Shown: positions 1 through 10,253 of the stretch, one piece after another | How positions within the stretch are numbered: the stretch's first letter is position 1 | How the letters are laid out: every line of letters starts with the position of its first letter | From: Flavobacterium sp. CS20 | GTDB lineage: Bacteria > Bacteroidota > Bacteroidia > Flavobacteriales > Flavobacteriaceae | Reading direction: 5' to 3' | DNA length: 64,000 nucleotides | Assembly (NCBI RefSeq): GCF_018080005.1 | Contig: NZ_CP073015.1 | Coordinates: forward strand, 434,001-498,000 | The notes under the pieces: model-generated | What the model was told of the DNA's origin: nothing | Database searches by the model: none | What the model saw: the letters and a program-made list of their open reading frames with translations, nothing else | Made by a program: the position numbers and the translations under genes

Positions 1-2762
1 AGCATGTAAATGATGATAATGACCCCTAAGAAAGCCATACCTAAATCTCCAAAGACTTCTAAGGTGATTTGCCATTCGCCATCCCATTTTACTGTAAAAT
101 CATCGGTGTTTTCAGGAAAACCTATAAATAATTCGTTAACATTGTAGCCTTTTGGCATATCAATAGCTTTGAGCTTGTCTTCCATACCGAGAATGGCATA
201 AACTGGGCTTTCAAGTTTGCCCGCCATATCTGCAGTAACATAAACTACACGGCGTTGATTTTTTCTATTGATACTTTTTTCAATGGTTTTTTTAACGGGT
301 TTAACAAAATCTGAAATTGGATAAGCTATTCCATTTTGAGCAACCACAGGCACATTCAAAACTTTATCAATACTACTTTTACTTGCATCAGAAAGTTTAA
401 TAGAAATACTTGTTGGTAAATTGGCATTTTCTTCATAAAGTCTTGCAACGGGTTGATCTTGCATCAAAATATTCAAATTTTGAATAATTTGAGTTTGTTG
501 AATACCTTTGAGTTGGGCTTTTTCTTTATCAATTATCAAATCATATTCTGTTTGTGGAGCTTCTACTTGCCAATCAATATCAACAACATCTTGAGTTTTA
601 TTTAAAATAGTTTTGATACTATCCGCCAGTTGAATTTGTTTTTGATAATCTGGACCATAAACTTCAGCAACTATCGTTGACAAAACAGGTGATTCAGGTG
701 GCACTTCTACAATTTTGATTTGTGCACCAAACTGGTCGGCAATGGCTTTTACGCCAGCTCTAAAATCTTTGGCAATGTCGTGACTTTGAATTGAACGGTC
801 GTTTTTATCGGTTATATTGACTTGTATATCAGATAGATATTTGTTTTGTCTTAGGTCGTAATGTCTGACAAGACCATTAAATGTGATAGGCGATGCTGTG
901 CCAACATAAGATTGATAATTGACCACTTCAGGTCGTTGCCTTACGTATTGGGCAATTTCTTGCGTAACGGCGTTGGTTTGTTCTAATGTGCTACCTTCGG
1001 GTAAGTCAATGACAATTTGAAATTCATTTTTATTGTCAAAGGGCAACATTTTGACAACAACGGAATTGGTAAAAAACAAAATAAAAGATGCAAATAAGAG
1101 AATGAAAATGATGGCTAAAAATCCCCAGCGTTTGGCTTTACTCTCTAATAATGGTAGCTGTATTTTTTTATAAAACTTATAGATTTTAGAATCTGTAATA
1201 TCCTTAGGTTTTTCATCTTCAGAAGTTTTTTTGGTTTTCTTTAAAAAAATAAACCCAAGATATGGCACTATGGTCAAAGCAACAAACAAGGATAAAATCA
1301 TAGCAATTGAAGCACCAATAGGCATCGGACTCATATAAGGCCCCATTAATCCGCTAACAAAAGCCATTGGCAAAACCGACGCAATTACCGTAAGTGTTGC
1401 TAAAATGGTGGGATTGCCTACTTCGTTAATAGCATAAATCGTCGCTTTTTTAAAAGGCAGTTGTTTCATTTTAAAATGCCGGTGCATATTTTCAGCGATG
1501 ATAATAGAGTCGTCAACCACAATACCCGTAACAAAAATTAAGGCAAAAAGCGTGATTCGGTTGAGCGTATAGTCTAAAAGATAATAGCTTAGCAAAGTTA
1601 AGGCGAAAGTTACAGGAACCGATAAAAACACTACCAAACCACCACGCCAGCCCATCGCCAACATCACGATAATGGTTACTGCTATGATGGCACCTAACAA
1701 GTGTAAAAGCAATCCTGAGACTTTTTGTGATGCGGTTTTACCATAATTCCGAGTAACTTCAACTTGTATGTTATCTGGAATAAATTCTGCTTTATATTGA
1801 GCGATGTTGGCTTCTATTTGTTCTGCTAATTGCATAGCATCTGCACCTTTTCGTTTTGCAATAGATAAACTCACAGCAGGATATTCTGAAGGATAATTTT
1901 TCTGTTGTGCTGAAGCGACTCCATATCCAAAAGAAACATAATTTTGTGGTGTAGAAGCCGCATATTTTATCTCTGCAACTTGATGTAAATAAATCGGTTG
2001 CTGTCCATTTTGACCCACGATTAATTTTTGAATGTCTTTAATCGAATTAAAAAATTGACCGGTTTTAAGCCTGATACTTTGATTTGCATTGGTCAAATCA
2101 CCAGTAAATTGGCTTTGGTGATTAGCTTGTAGCAAATTTTGAATTTGAGAAACATTGAGTTTATAGAAGTCGAGCTTTGCAGGATTGATAATAATATCAA
2201 TTTGCTCACGACGACCGCCAATATCATCAACGATTGAAATATCTTCAATGGTTTCAATTTCATCTTTAAGCGTAAGTGCCACTTTTTTCATTTGCGTGTC
2301 ATCAACTTCATCGCTCCAAAGGGTTAAATTCATAATTGGCACATCATCAATTGAGCGGGTTTTGACTAATGGTGGCGTAACACCTGCAGGCATTTTGACC
2401 ATATTTTTCATCAGTTCGTTGTAAAGTTTTACATACGAACGCTCAATGTCTTCACCCACATAAAACTGAACGATAAGCATCGCTTGTCCACGCATAGAAG
2501 TAGAGTGAACATATTTTACACCTGTAACATTTGAAACAATTTTTTCTAAAGGCTTGACTACACGCGATTCAACTTCAGATGGACTGGCTCCTGGATAACC
2601 TACAAAAATATCAGCCATTGGCACATCGATTTGTGGCTCTTCCTCTCGTGGAATCAAAAACGAGCTGTAAACCCCGATGACCATAAAAACAATCATCAGT
2701 AAGATTGTGATTTTTGAGTCTAAAAATGCTTTGGCTATATTTCCTGCAAATCCTTTTTTCAC
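1..2762 (-). CDS. RND efflux transporter permease subunit (partial, 3' end outside window)
   Basis: This is an inner-membrane proton-driven pump of the AcrB/CzcA superfamily that exports drugs or metals through an adaptor and a TolC channel. About 920 codons are visible without a stop, and the frame runs off the left edge. The first codon is GTG at 2762; the protein opens with MKKGFAGNIAKAF, then a first membrane helix, and the next loop reads IPREEEPQID. Near residues 417-418 the motif GIVVDDSIIIAEN carries the paired Asp residues that relay protons in the fourth helix of RND pumps. The last visible codons read VFGDLGMAFLGVIIIIYM, a late membrane segment, so roughly 100-150 residues are missing. 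It follows the adaptor gene by 15 bases in one operon. The substrate cannot be told from sequence. Confidence 0.92.
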   Translation of the reverse strand, partial: MKKGFAGNIAKAFLDSKITILLMIVFMVIGVYSSFLIPREEEPQIDVPMADIFVGYPGASPSEVESRVVKPLEKIVSNVTGVKYVHSTSMRGQAMLIVQFYVGEDIERSYVKLYNELMKNMVKMPAGVTPPLVKTRSIDDVPIMNLTLWSDEVDDTQMKKVALTLKDEIETIEDISIVDDIGGRREQIDIIINPAKLDFYKLNVSQIQNLLQANHQSQFTGDLTNANQSIRLKTGQFFNSIKDIQKLIVGQNGQQPIYLHQVAEIKYAASTPQNYVSFGYGVASAQQKNYPSEYPAVSLSIAKRKGADAMQLAEQIEANIAQYKAEFIPDNIQVEVTRNYGKTASQKVSGLLLHLLGAIIAVTIIVMLAMGWRGGLVVFLSVPVTFALTLLSYYLLDYTLNRITLFALIFVTGIVVDDSIIIAENMHRHFKMKQLPFKKATIYAINEVGNPTILATLTVIASVLPMAFVSGLMGPYMSPMPIGASIAMILSLFVALTIVPYLGFIFLKKTKKTSEDEKPKDITDSKIYKFYKKIQLPLLESKAKRWGFLAIIFILLFASFILFFTNSVVVKMLPFDNKNEFQIVIDLPEGSTLEQTNAVTQEIAQYVRQRPEVVNYQSYVGTASPITFNGLVRHYDLRQNKYLSDIQVNITDKNDRSIQSHDIAKDFRAGVKAIADQFGAQIKIVEVPPESPVLSTIVAEVYGPDYQKQIQLADSIKTILNKTQDVVDIDWQVEAPQTEYDLIIDKEKAQLKGIQQTQIIQNLNILMQDQPVARLYEENANLPTSISIKLSDASKSSIDKVLNVPVVAQNGIAYPISDFVKPVKKTIEKSINRKNQRRVVYVTADMAGKLESPVYAILGMEDKLKAIDMPKGYNVNELFIGFPENTDDFTVKWDGEWQITLEVFGDLGMAFLGVIIIIYM

Positions 2763-2777
2763 GATAGTTTTGTTTTG

Positions 2778-3857
2778 TTATTCTTTAATTTTTACTCCGT
2801 TATACAATCTGCCATCGGCATCGATAATGATTTTGTCATTAGCAGAAAGACCAGATAAAACCTCGATAGTTTCTTCATCTGCACTTCCAGTTTTTATCCA
2901 TCTTAATAAAGCTGTATCACTTTTTCCAACAACGTAAACGCCTTGTAATCCATTTTTTTGAACGATAGCAAAACGTGGAATACGAATTGACGCATTTTCA
3001 TATTGAGAGTTAGTTTGTGGTGCTTTTACAGATATATTTGCATACATACCAGCTAATGCCTTTTCTGGCTTTTCAGTAAAAATGCTTTTTACAAAGTATT
3101 GACTGTTTGAACTTTCTGATGAGTTACTGACTTCAGTGATTTTTCCTGAATAAACTTTACCAATACTCGGTATTTCAATCTGAACGTTTTGCCCTTTTTT
3201 GATACTATTGATTTGAGATTCACTCACTGTAGATTTCACTTCAAGTTGATTTGATGATGATAGTGTTAACAAAGGCATTCCTGGCATAGCCATATCTCCA
3301 ACTTGAATCAACTTTTGACTAATTTTACCAGAAAATGGTGCTTTTATACTGGTGTAACTCATCATAGATTGCACTTGATTGAGTTGTTGCTTGGCGGACT
3401 CTAAACCAGATTGAGCGGATTGGAATTTTAACTCTACTTGTTCAAACTCACTGTCGGATACACTTTTAGATTGTCTTAATCTTTCAAAACGTTTTAGGTT
3501 TTTTTGTGCTAAGTCAAATTGTTTTTGAGCTTGATTAACTGCAGCTTGAGCTTGTTTTTTTTGTGCATTGAGCTCTTCGCTGTCAATTTGAATGAGTTTT
3601 TGGTTTTTCTGAACCTCATCTCCAACATTGACAAAAATATTTTTCACATAGCCCGCTTGCCGTGTTTTTAAAGTTGACATTTGTTCTGCGCTAAGCATAC
3701 CACTAAAACTCAAGTCAGAATCATTTGAAGATTCTACACTTATGGTTTTAACTTGTATAGCTTCAGTTTCATTTTGACCTGAATTAGAATTTTGATTTCC
3801 ACAGGCATAAAAACTTATTGCCACAAAACTTAATATGATATAAGAAAGTGATTTCAT
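2778..3857 (-). CDS. RND efflux periplasmic adaptor (HlyD/AcrA family lipoprotein)
   Basis: This 359-residue membrane-fusion protein links the inner-membrane pump to the outer-membrane channel. The N-terminus is a lipoprotein signal with the lipidated Cys at residue 19. A lipoyl half-motif (GYVKNIFVNVGDEVQKNQKL) comes next, followed by a long Gln/Lys/Ala-rich coiled-coil hairpin at about residues 100-165. The second lipoyl half (APFSGKISQKLIQVGDMAMPG) precedes beta-barrel and membrane-proximal domains. It lies between the TolC gene (6-base gap) and the RND permease (15-base gap), so the three genes form one export system in the order outer membrane, adaptor, pump. Confidence 0.93.
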   Translation of the reverse strand: MKSLSYIILSFVAISFYACGNQNSNSGQNETEAIQVKTISVESSNDSDLSFSGMLSAEQMSTLKTRQAGYVKNIFVNVGDEVQKNQKLIQIDSEELNAQKKQAQAAVNQAQKQFDLAQKNLKRFERLRQSKSVSDSEFEQVELKFQSAQSGLESAKQQLNQVQSMMSYTSIKAPFSGKISQKLIQVGDMAMPGMPLLTLSSSNQLEVKSTVSESQINSIKKGQNVQIEIPSIGKVYSGKITEVSNSSESSNSQYFVKSIFTEKPEKALAGMYANISVKAPQTNSQYENASIRIPRFAIVQKNGLQGVYVVGKSDTALLRWIKTGSADEETIEVLSGLSANDKIIIDADGRLYNGVKIKE

Positions 3858-3863
3858 AGGGTT

Positions 3864-5178
3864 TTACTTTTCAGTTAAAAATTGATAGTATAAAAGGTTA
3901 TAATTATAATTAAAGACCGATTGAAGGTAAGTCAATTGCATATTGGCATATTTTGTTTCAGCAGTTAAAACATCTGTGGTTTTTTCTAAACCTTCTTCGT
4001 AGCGGTTTTTAAGGATACGATAAGCTTCTTTAGATTGTTCTACAGCAATTTTTTGACTATTCATATTTTGCTCAGAAACTTCAATATTTCTGATGCTTTG
4101 CTTGACGTCATTTTGTTTTTGTTGTAAATAGTTTTGTTGTTCTAATTTGACCTTTTCAGCTTCAGCTTTGGTTTTTTGAAGCTTGGCGATTCTGCTATAA
4201 CCTTTAAATAAATCCCATTTGAGCTCCGCACCAAAAAAATAGTTATCACTTGATGTGCCAAAAATTTGATCATCAAAAAACTGCAATTGTCCAAACGCAT
4301 TCAGTTGTGGTAGAAAACTATATTTTTGAGCGTCATGTAGTTTAGAAAAAGACTGTGCTTTAAGTTCAAAAGCTTTGATATCTGAAGTGTTTTCAAGATT
4401 GGTAGTTTTTATTGTAGAACCAGTCCATAAATCAATAACTTCAAGCGAATCAATTGGTTTTAAAGTTGCTTCAGACTCATCTTGTATCAATTGCTTTATT
4501 TCATCTGAAAGATTTTGGATTTGATTTTGGACTTTTATATGTTGAGTTTCAACTTCAGAAAGTCTAATTTGGGCGACCAAAAAATCTGCTTTTTGAATCA
4601 GCCCTTCATTATAAAAATTTTGTGTTTGATCTTTGTTGATACGTGCTGTTTTTAAGGCTTTTTTGATGACTTTTTCAGAATCGTAAGCCAATTGCAATTG
4701 CATATAAAGGGTCTGAGATTTTAAAATCAAAGCCGATGTTGCATAACTATTTTGAAACTCCTGAGCTTTGTGTGCATATTTTAAAGCTTTGCGTTGAATG
4801 AGTTTGTCGATATTTAAAACAGGCTGAGCAATTTCAAAAGTGGTTGTAAAATTTGATAAGGCATCGGGATTGTTTAAGGCGTTGATATCAAAATCACTTT
4901 GATTAAAAATACCTTGATTGAGTTTAGAGCTAAAAGCCATAACAGGATTGTTGGTTCTAATTCCTTGGTGGCTAAATGAAATCTGAGGTAAAATGGCAAA
5001 GATTAGTTTCACGGTATTGAGCTTGAGCGATATCAAGACTTTCAGCATTTATTTTAATAGACAAGTTTTTGGACTGAATTGCTGAGGTCAAGCTATCCAT
5101 AGAAATGGCTTTATAATCTTGAGCCCAAGTTATTTGGAAGAATATTACACTCATTATGCCAAACCAAACTGCTTTCAT
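3864..5178 (-). CDS. TolC family outer-membrane efflux protein (apparent frameshift)
   Basis: This outer-membrane channel serves the RND pump. Two reading frames are needed to recover it. The 5' frame starts at 5178 with a signal peptide (MKAVWFGIMSVIFFQITWAQ) and an alpha-hairpin start ending in AQAQYRETN. The remainder (FAILPQISFSHQGIRTNNPV onward) lies in the next frame up to 3864. Removing one base near 5001-5004 joins them into about 437 residues, a normal TolC length, with long coiled-coil segments and a final TKYANMQLTYLQSVFNYN region. The break is either a sequencing error or a recent mutation. Its promoter faces away from the cbb3 operon. Confidence 0.88.
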
Positions 5179-5194
5179 AATATGAATTTTGCTA

Positions 5195-5202
5195 CAAAAA
5201 TA
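5195..5202 (-). promoter_or_regulatory. TAnnTTTG promoter element for tolC-RND operon
   Basis: On the minus strand this reads TATTTTTG, matching the Bacteroidetes sigma-A -7 consensus TAnnTTTG. It lies 16 bases before the tolC start codon. No clear TTG element is seen at the usual 17-23 base distance upstream. Confidence 0.55.
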
Positions 5203-5224
5203 GATGATTGGTTCAATTCTATCA

Positions 5225-5238
5225 GTAACCTATGTTAC
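5225..5238. promoter_or_regulatory. Inverted repeat GTAAC-N4-GTTAC
   Basis: A perfect 5-bp inverted repeat with a 4-base spacer lies in the space between the divergent tolC and cco operons. The geometry resembles operators of the Crp/Fnr superfamily, but no regulator gene is nearby to support an assignment. Confidence 0.3.
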
Positions 5239-5270
5239 CCAAAAAAATTATTCAACACTTTTTCTAAAAT

Positions 5271-5284
5271 ATGATGATAGTCAT
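5271..5284. promoter_or_regulatory. Candidate Crp/Fnr-family operator upstream of ccoS
   Basis: The palindrome ATGA-tgatag-TCAT has the TGA-N6-TCA core of Crp/Fnr proteins. Its centre (5277.5) is about 40-41 bases upstream of the start site predicted from the TATTTTTG element at 5307-5314, the class II activator position. The promoter has no evident -33 element, which fits activator dependence. Known biology: cbb3 oxidases are commonly induced by Fnr-like proteins at low oxygen. Confidence 0.4.
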
Positions 5285-5306
5285 TTTTTAAACATTATCT
5301 CCGTTC

Positions 5307-5314
5307 TATTTTTG
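5307..5314 (+). promoter_or_regulatory. TAnnTTTG promoter element for the cco operon
   Basis: TATTTTTG matches the Bacteroidetes -7 consensus and lies 15 bases before the ccoS ATG at 5330. Its position rules out the longer upstream start at 5204 for ccoS, because that reading would begin upstream of the promoter. Confidence 0.55.
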
Positions 5315-5329
5315 GCTAAAATTCTTTTT

Positions 5330-5521
5330 ATGAGTGTCATTTATGTTCTCTTAGCCATCAGTACTTTAGTTGCTGTTTTCTTTTTTGTGCTTTTTATCTT
5401 TTCGGTAAAAAAGGGACAATACGATGATAGCTACACGCCATCTGTGCGAATGCTGTTTGACGACGAGCTTGTAGATGAAGACTCAGAAAGTGATGAAAAA
5501 CCTGTTAACGAAACACAATAA
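5330..5521 (+). CDS. ccoS: cbb3 oxidase assembly protein CcoS
   Basis: This is a 63-residue single-pass membrane protein required for cofactor insertion into cbb3 cytochrome oxidase. One N-terminal helix (MSVIYVLLAISTLVAVFFFV) is followed by a short motif (KKGQYDDSYTPSVRMLFDDE) typical of the family and an acidic tail. The ATG at 5330 gives the family's usual length; an in-frame start at 5204 adds 42 unlikely residues. It is the first gene of the cco operon, three bases before ccoN. The CcoI copper ATPase that often accompanies ccoS is not in this window. Confidence 0.88.
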   Translation: MSVIYVLLAISTLVAVFFFVLFIFSVKKGQYDDSYTPSVRMLFDDELVDEDSESDEKPVNETQ

Positions 5522-5524
5522 ATT

Positions 5525-7721
5525 ATGGAATTAGAACGGTTTCACTACGATAATAAAATCGTAAAAAACTTTATTTACGCTACCATTGTTTGGGGCGTTG
5601 TTGGCATGTCAGTTGGTTTGCTGGTGGCTTATTTGTATTTATTCCCAAATTTAACTGAAGGTATTCCATGGTTAAGCTATGGGCGAATTAGGCCTTTGCA
5701 TACCAATGCGGTTATTTTTGCTTTTGTAGGTAACGCTATTTTTGCTGGGGTTTATTACTCTACTCAACGTTTATTAAAAGCAAGAATGGCAAGCGACTTT
5801 TTGAGTAAATTAAATTTTTGGGGTTGGCAGGCTGTTATAGTAGCAGCAGACTATTACTTTGCCATTAGGTTATTCAACTTCAAAGGAATATGCTGAACTT
5901 GAATGGCCAATCGATATTATGATTGCTTTGGTTTGGGTGGCTTTTGGTGCTAACCTTATTTGGACAATGCTTAAACGTCGTCAACGACATTTGTATGTGG
6001 CAATTTGGTTTTATATCGCCACATTTGTAACAGTTGCTGTGCTTCATATTTTTAACAGTTTAGCATTGCCCGTAGATTTCTTAAAAAGTTATTCTGCCTA
6101 TGCTGGCGTTCAAGATGCATTGGTGCAATGGTGGTACGGACATAATGCTGTGGCGTTTTTCTTAACAACACCATTCTTAGGCTTGATGTATTATTTTGTG
6201 CCTAAAGCCGCTAATCGTCCTATTTATTCTTATAAATTATCCATTATTCACTTTTGGTCATTGATTTTTATTTATATCTGGGCTGGACCTCACCATTTAT
6301 TATATTCAGCCTTACCAGATTGGGCACAAAATCTCGGTGTTGTTTTTTCAGTAATGTTGATAATGCCATCTTGGGGCGGTATGATAAACGGGCTCTTGAC
6401 TTTACGTGGTGCTTGGGATAAAGTGCGGCAAGATCCTATTCTTAAATTTATGGTTGTAGCTATCACGGGTTATGGTATGGCAACATTTGAAGGGTAGATG
6501 TTATCGCTTAAAAATGTAAATGCTATTGCTCACTTTACCGATTGGATCATTGCTCACGTTCACGTTGGAGCTTTGGCTTGGAATGGCTTTTTAACCTTCG
6601 GGATGTTGTATTGGTTGATTCCAAGACTATACAAAACAAAACTTCACTCAATAGGTTTGGCTAATGTGCATTTTTGGCTTGGAACACTTGGTATTGTCCT
6701 TTATGCTTTACCGATGTATGTGGCTGGATTTGTTCAAGCTTTTATGTGGAAACAATTCAATCCTAGCGGAACTCTGGTTTACGGTAATTTCTTAGAAACG
6801 GTAAACGAAATTATGCCAATGTATTGGATGCGTGCTATTGGTGGTAGCTTATATATTTTAGGGGTTTTTGTGATGCTTTATAATGTATGGCGAACAGTAG
6901 CTTCTGGATCTAAAGTTGAAGACGAGTTGGCTGAAGCCGCAAGATTAGTTAAAATTACTAAACGTCAAAAATCGGAAACTTTTCACACATGGTTAGAACG
7001 CAAACCTGTCAAGCTAACTATTTTGGCTACAATAGCGATTTTAATTGGTGGGGCAGTGCAAATTATTCCAACCATTATGGTTGATTCTAACGTTCCAACC
7101 ATCAGCTCTGTTAAGCCTTACACACCTTTAGAATTAGAAGGTCGTGATATTTATATCCGTGAAGGTTGCGTGGGTTGTCACTCCCAAATGATAAGACCGT
7201 TTAGAAGCGAAGTCGAACGATATGGCGAATACTCTAGAGGTGGCGAATACGTTTACGACAGACCATTTTTATGGGGAAGTAAACGAACTGGACCAGATTT
7301 GTTGAGAGTAGGTGGCAAGTATAATGACAATTGGCATTTTAATCATATGTATAATCCGAGCAGTACATCGCCTGGCTCTATTATGCCTAAATATCCTTGG
7401 CTAATTAGAAATAAATTAGACAAATCTGATATAGAATCTAAAATGAAAACTTTGGTAAAACTTGGCGTACCTTACACTGATGAGCAAATTGCTAATGCCC
7501 AAACAGCAATGGAGAAACAAGGACAAACCATTGAAGAAAACCTATACACTGACCCAGATTTTGTAAAAACGTATGAAGCCGATAAAAAAGCGACTCAAGA
7601 TAGTGGTCGGGAGTTTGTGGAAATGAAAGATAGAGAAATTGTAGCACTTATTGCCTATCTACAACGTCTTGGTACGGATATTAAAAAAGCAACAGAAGAC
7701 AAATCGACAGCTTCTAATTAA
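5525..7721 (+). CDS. ccoNO: Fused cbb3 cytochrome c oxidase subunits I and II, CcoN-CcoO (frameshift and in-frame TAG)
   Basis: This is the catalytic core of a high-affinity terminal oxidase in the inner membrane. The CcoN part has about a dozen helices with heme and CuB ligands visible in [17 protein letters not shown] and [12 protein letters not shown]. The CcoO part follows without a break and carries one heme c site ([12 protein letters not shown]) and a Met ligand region (GSIMPKYPW). Fusion of the two is common in Bacteroidetes. Two defects break it here: an extra base at about 5850 (removing it gives VAAAITLPLGY) and a TAG at 6495-6497 where the family has Pro in FEGPM. Corrected, it encodes about 731 residues. 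Both are probably sequence errors, though the TAG needs more than one base change. Confidence 0.93.
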
Positions 7722-7738
7722 TATAAAACCTTGAATCA

Positions 7739-7924
7739 ATGAAATTTGCAAAACAATATTTAGAAACCATAGATGGGGTTGAAATCTACCCCATTATCAC
7801 CTTGCTCATTTTCTTTAGCTTCTTTGTAGTGTTATTTTGGTGGGTGCTTACCACTTCAAAACAGCAAAGCAAAGCAATGAGTGAGATGCCTTTAGAAAAC
7901 AACCCAAAAGACGAAGACCAATGA
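7739..7924 (+). CDS. ccoQ: CcoQ-like small subunit of cbb3 oxidase
   Basis: A 61-residue protein with one membrane helix (about residues 18-40) and a charged C-terminal tail. Its size, topology and place between ccoNO and ccoP match CcoQ/FixQ, which stabilises the oxidase complex. Its TGA stop overlaps the ccoP ATG in the sequence ATGA, suggesting translational coupling. Sequence identity of such short subunits is weak, so the call rests largely on context. Confidence 0.75.
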   Translation: MKFAKQYLETIDGVEIYPIITLLIFFSFFVVLFWWVLTTSKQQSKAMSEMPLENNPKDEDQ

Positions 7925-8811
7925 GAACAACTGCATCATATTTTAGAGTTATAGCTCTTGTAGTTATAGCCATTATCGGAACCGAATATTTCACGGATTT
8001 GCCCAAAGGTGAATATGCTATATTTGTAAATCCCTTTGTCGCACTTTTTGTATTTATGGTTTTAATTGTTGCCATAGCTATTGAAGTTACAGTGGCGACT
8101 TTAAATAAAATCTTGTATTTGTCTTTATCTGAAGATAAGAAGAAAGCCTATGACAAAGCTCAAGCTGAAAGATCGACTTATTTCTCAAGAAAGGTAGAAA
8201 GATTGATGCAAGCTTTGACAAAAAGTAAAAAAATTGAAGAAGAACACGAGATAGAACTCGACCATAATTACGACGGTATTCGTGAACTTGACAACCGATT
8301 ACCGCCTTGGTGGGTTTACAGTTTTTATATCACTATCATTTTTGCTGTCGTTTATTTGATTCGTTTTGAAGTATTTAATGATTACGATCAAGAAGAAGAA
8401 TACCTGACTGAAGTGGCTGAAGCTGAAGCGACTATTGAAAAATGGAAAGAAACTGCCAAGGACTTTGTCAATGCTGAAAATGTTACTATGCTTGAAGATG
8501 AAGCACGCATTCAAAACGGGAAACAAATTTTTGTTCAAAACTGTGTAGCTTGTCACAAAATTGATGGTGGTGGCGGTATTGGGCCTAATTTGACAGATGA
8601 ATATTGGATTCTTGGTGGCGGTATCAAAAATATATTTAATACCATAAGTGAAGGTGGACGTTCTGGCAAAGGTATGGTGGCTTGGAAAAATACTCTTTCA
8701 CCATCTGAAATGCATGAAGTTGCAAGTTATGTTATGACTCTTCAAGGGACAACACCTGCAGAACCAAAAGAACCACAAGGTGAAATTTGGAAGCCTGAAA
8801 ATGAAAAATAA
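7921..8811 (+). CDS. ccoP: cbb3 oxidase cytochrome c subunit CcoP (monoheme)
   Basis: This 296-residue membrane-anchored cytochrome c delivers electrons to the oxidase. The N-terminus has two hydrophobic segments (about 9-25 and 36-58). A charged linker follows, then a third helix at about 134-150 after the LPPWWVYSFY motif typical of CcoP. A single heme c motif CVACH lies at 208-212, and the distal Met region is GRSGKGMVAW. Proteobacterial CcoP usually carries two hemes; this one has one, as seen in many Bacteroidetes. Confidence 0.92.
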   Translation: MRTTASYFRVIALVVIAIIGTEYFTDLPKGEYAIFVNPFVALFVFMVLIVAIAIEVTVATLNKILYLSLSEDKKKAYDKAQAERSTYFSRKVERLMQALTKSKKIEEEHEIELDHNYDGIRELDNRLPPWWVYSFYITIIFAVVYLIRFEVFNDYDQEEEYLTEVAEAEATIEKWKETAKDFVNAENVTMLEDEARIQNGKQIFVQNCVACHKIDGGGGIGPNLTDEYWILGGGIKNIFNTISEGGRSGKGMVAWKNTLSPSEMHEVASYVMTLQGTTPAEPKEPQGEIWKPENEK

Positions 8812-8829
8812 TTAATTTAAAGATGTATA

Positions 8830-10242
8830 ATGGCTGACGAAAATTTTAGAGATAGTATTGGTACCATCACCGATGACGGCAAACGTCAATGGATTTATCC
8901 TAAAAAACCAAAAGGGATTTTTTACAAATACCGTAAATGGGTAAGCTATTTCTTGTTATTGTTTTTGTTTGCTTCGCCATTTATTAAAATTAATGGCAAT
9001 CAGTTTTTGCTTTTCAATGTATTGGAGCGTAAGTTTAATATTTTTGGATTTCCTTTTTGACCACAAGATTTTTATTTAGTGGTGATTGCTATGCTGATTG
9101 GTGTTGTGTTTATTACACTTTTTACAGTGGCTTTTGGACGTATATTTTGTGGATGGATTTGCCCACAAACCATTTTTTTGGAAATGGTCTTTAGACGCAT
9201 AGAATATGCTATTGAAGGCGACCGCGGTAAACAAATCCGCTTAGATAAAATGCCGTGGAACAAAGAAAAAATCATAAAAAAAAGTAGCAAATGGTTTGTG
9301 TTTTATATCATATCATTTTTAATTGCTAATGTTTTTTTAGCGTATTTAATTGGGAGTGATGAACTCTTAAAGTATGTATCAGAAGGACCTCAAGCACATC
9401 TCGGAACTTTTATACCACTAATTATTTTCTCGTTTGTTTTCTACTTTATTTTTGCTTGGTTCAGAGAACAAGTTTGCATTATTGCTTGTCCTTATGGACG
9501 TTTACAAGGCGTTTTACTCGACAACAAATCTATAGTTGTGGCTTATGACCACAAGCGTGGTGAAGCTGAAAAAGGTCGTAAAAAATTCAGAAAAAATGAA
9601 GATAGAACAGCATTAGGTTATGGCGATTGCATTGATTGCAACCAGTGTGTATACGTTTGCCCTACAGGTATTGACATCAGAAACGGCACACAATTAGAAT
9701 GTGTAAACTGCACGGCTTGTATAGATGCCTGTGATGACATTATGGAAAAGGTAGATTTGCCTAAGGGATTAATCCGATATGCCAGTGAAGATAATATCAC
9801 TAAAAAAGCCAAATTTCAATTTACACCACGATTGAAAGCCTATACAGGAGTGTTAACAATATTAGTTGGTCTATTGGTTGGTTTACTTTTTATAAGAAGT
9901 AATATTGAAGCTGATATTCTACGCTTGCCAGGTCAACTTTACGAAACCACCGCTGAAGTTAATTTAAGCAACGTTTACACTTATAAATTGGTCAATAAAA
10001 CCACACATCCTATGGATAGCATAAGCTTTAAATTGCTTTCTCATCAAGGTAAAATCAAGTTAGTCAAAGGAGATTATTTTAATGTCCCAGAAGCAGGATT
10101 GTCTGAAGGCACTTTATTTATAGAAATTCCAAAATCTGAAATTGATGGAGAAGAAAACACTTTGAAAATAGGAGTTTATAAAGGTGATGAATTGATTGAA
10201 AAAACCAGTACTAACTTTATGGGACCAAGGTCTTTTTATTAA
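8830..10242 (+). CDS. ccoG: CcoG, 4Fe-4S polyferredoxin for cbb3 assembly (in-frame TGA)
   Basis: This is an inner-membrane iron-sulfur protein (FixG/RdxA family) that reduces copper during cbb3 oxidase assembly. Helices flank a cytoplasmic ferredoxin domain with two cluster motifs (CIDCNQCVYVCP and CVNCTACIDACD), and the C-terminus is an immunoglobulin-like periplasmic domain. The frame is interrupted only by TGA at 9058-9060, exactly where the family has Trp in FPFWPQDFY, so one G-to-A change (TGG to TGA) accounts for it. The total is about 470 residues, the normal size. Other genes in the window end with TGA, so recoding is not likely. Sequencing error or a fresh nonsense mutation are the options. 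Confidence 0.9.
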
Positions 10243-10253
10243 AAACAAAAATT

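Noticed and set aside
9058..9060. Selenocysteine or UGA-Trp recoding in ccoG
   Set aside because: CcoG has Trp, not Cys, at this site, no SECIS-like element was looked for or seen, and other genes use TGA as a normal stop.
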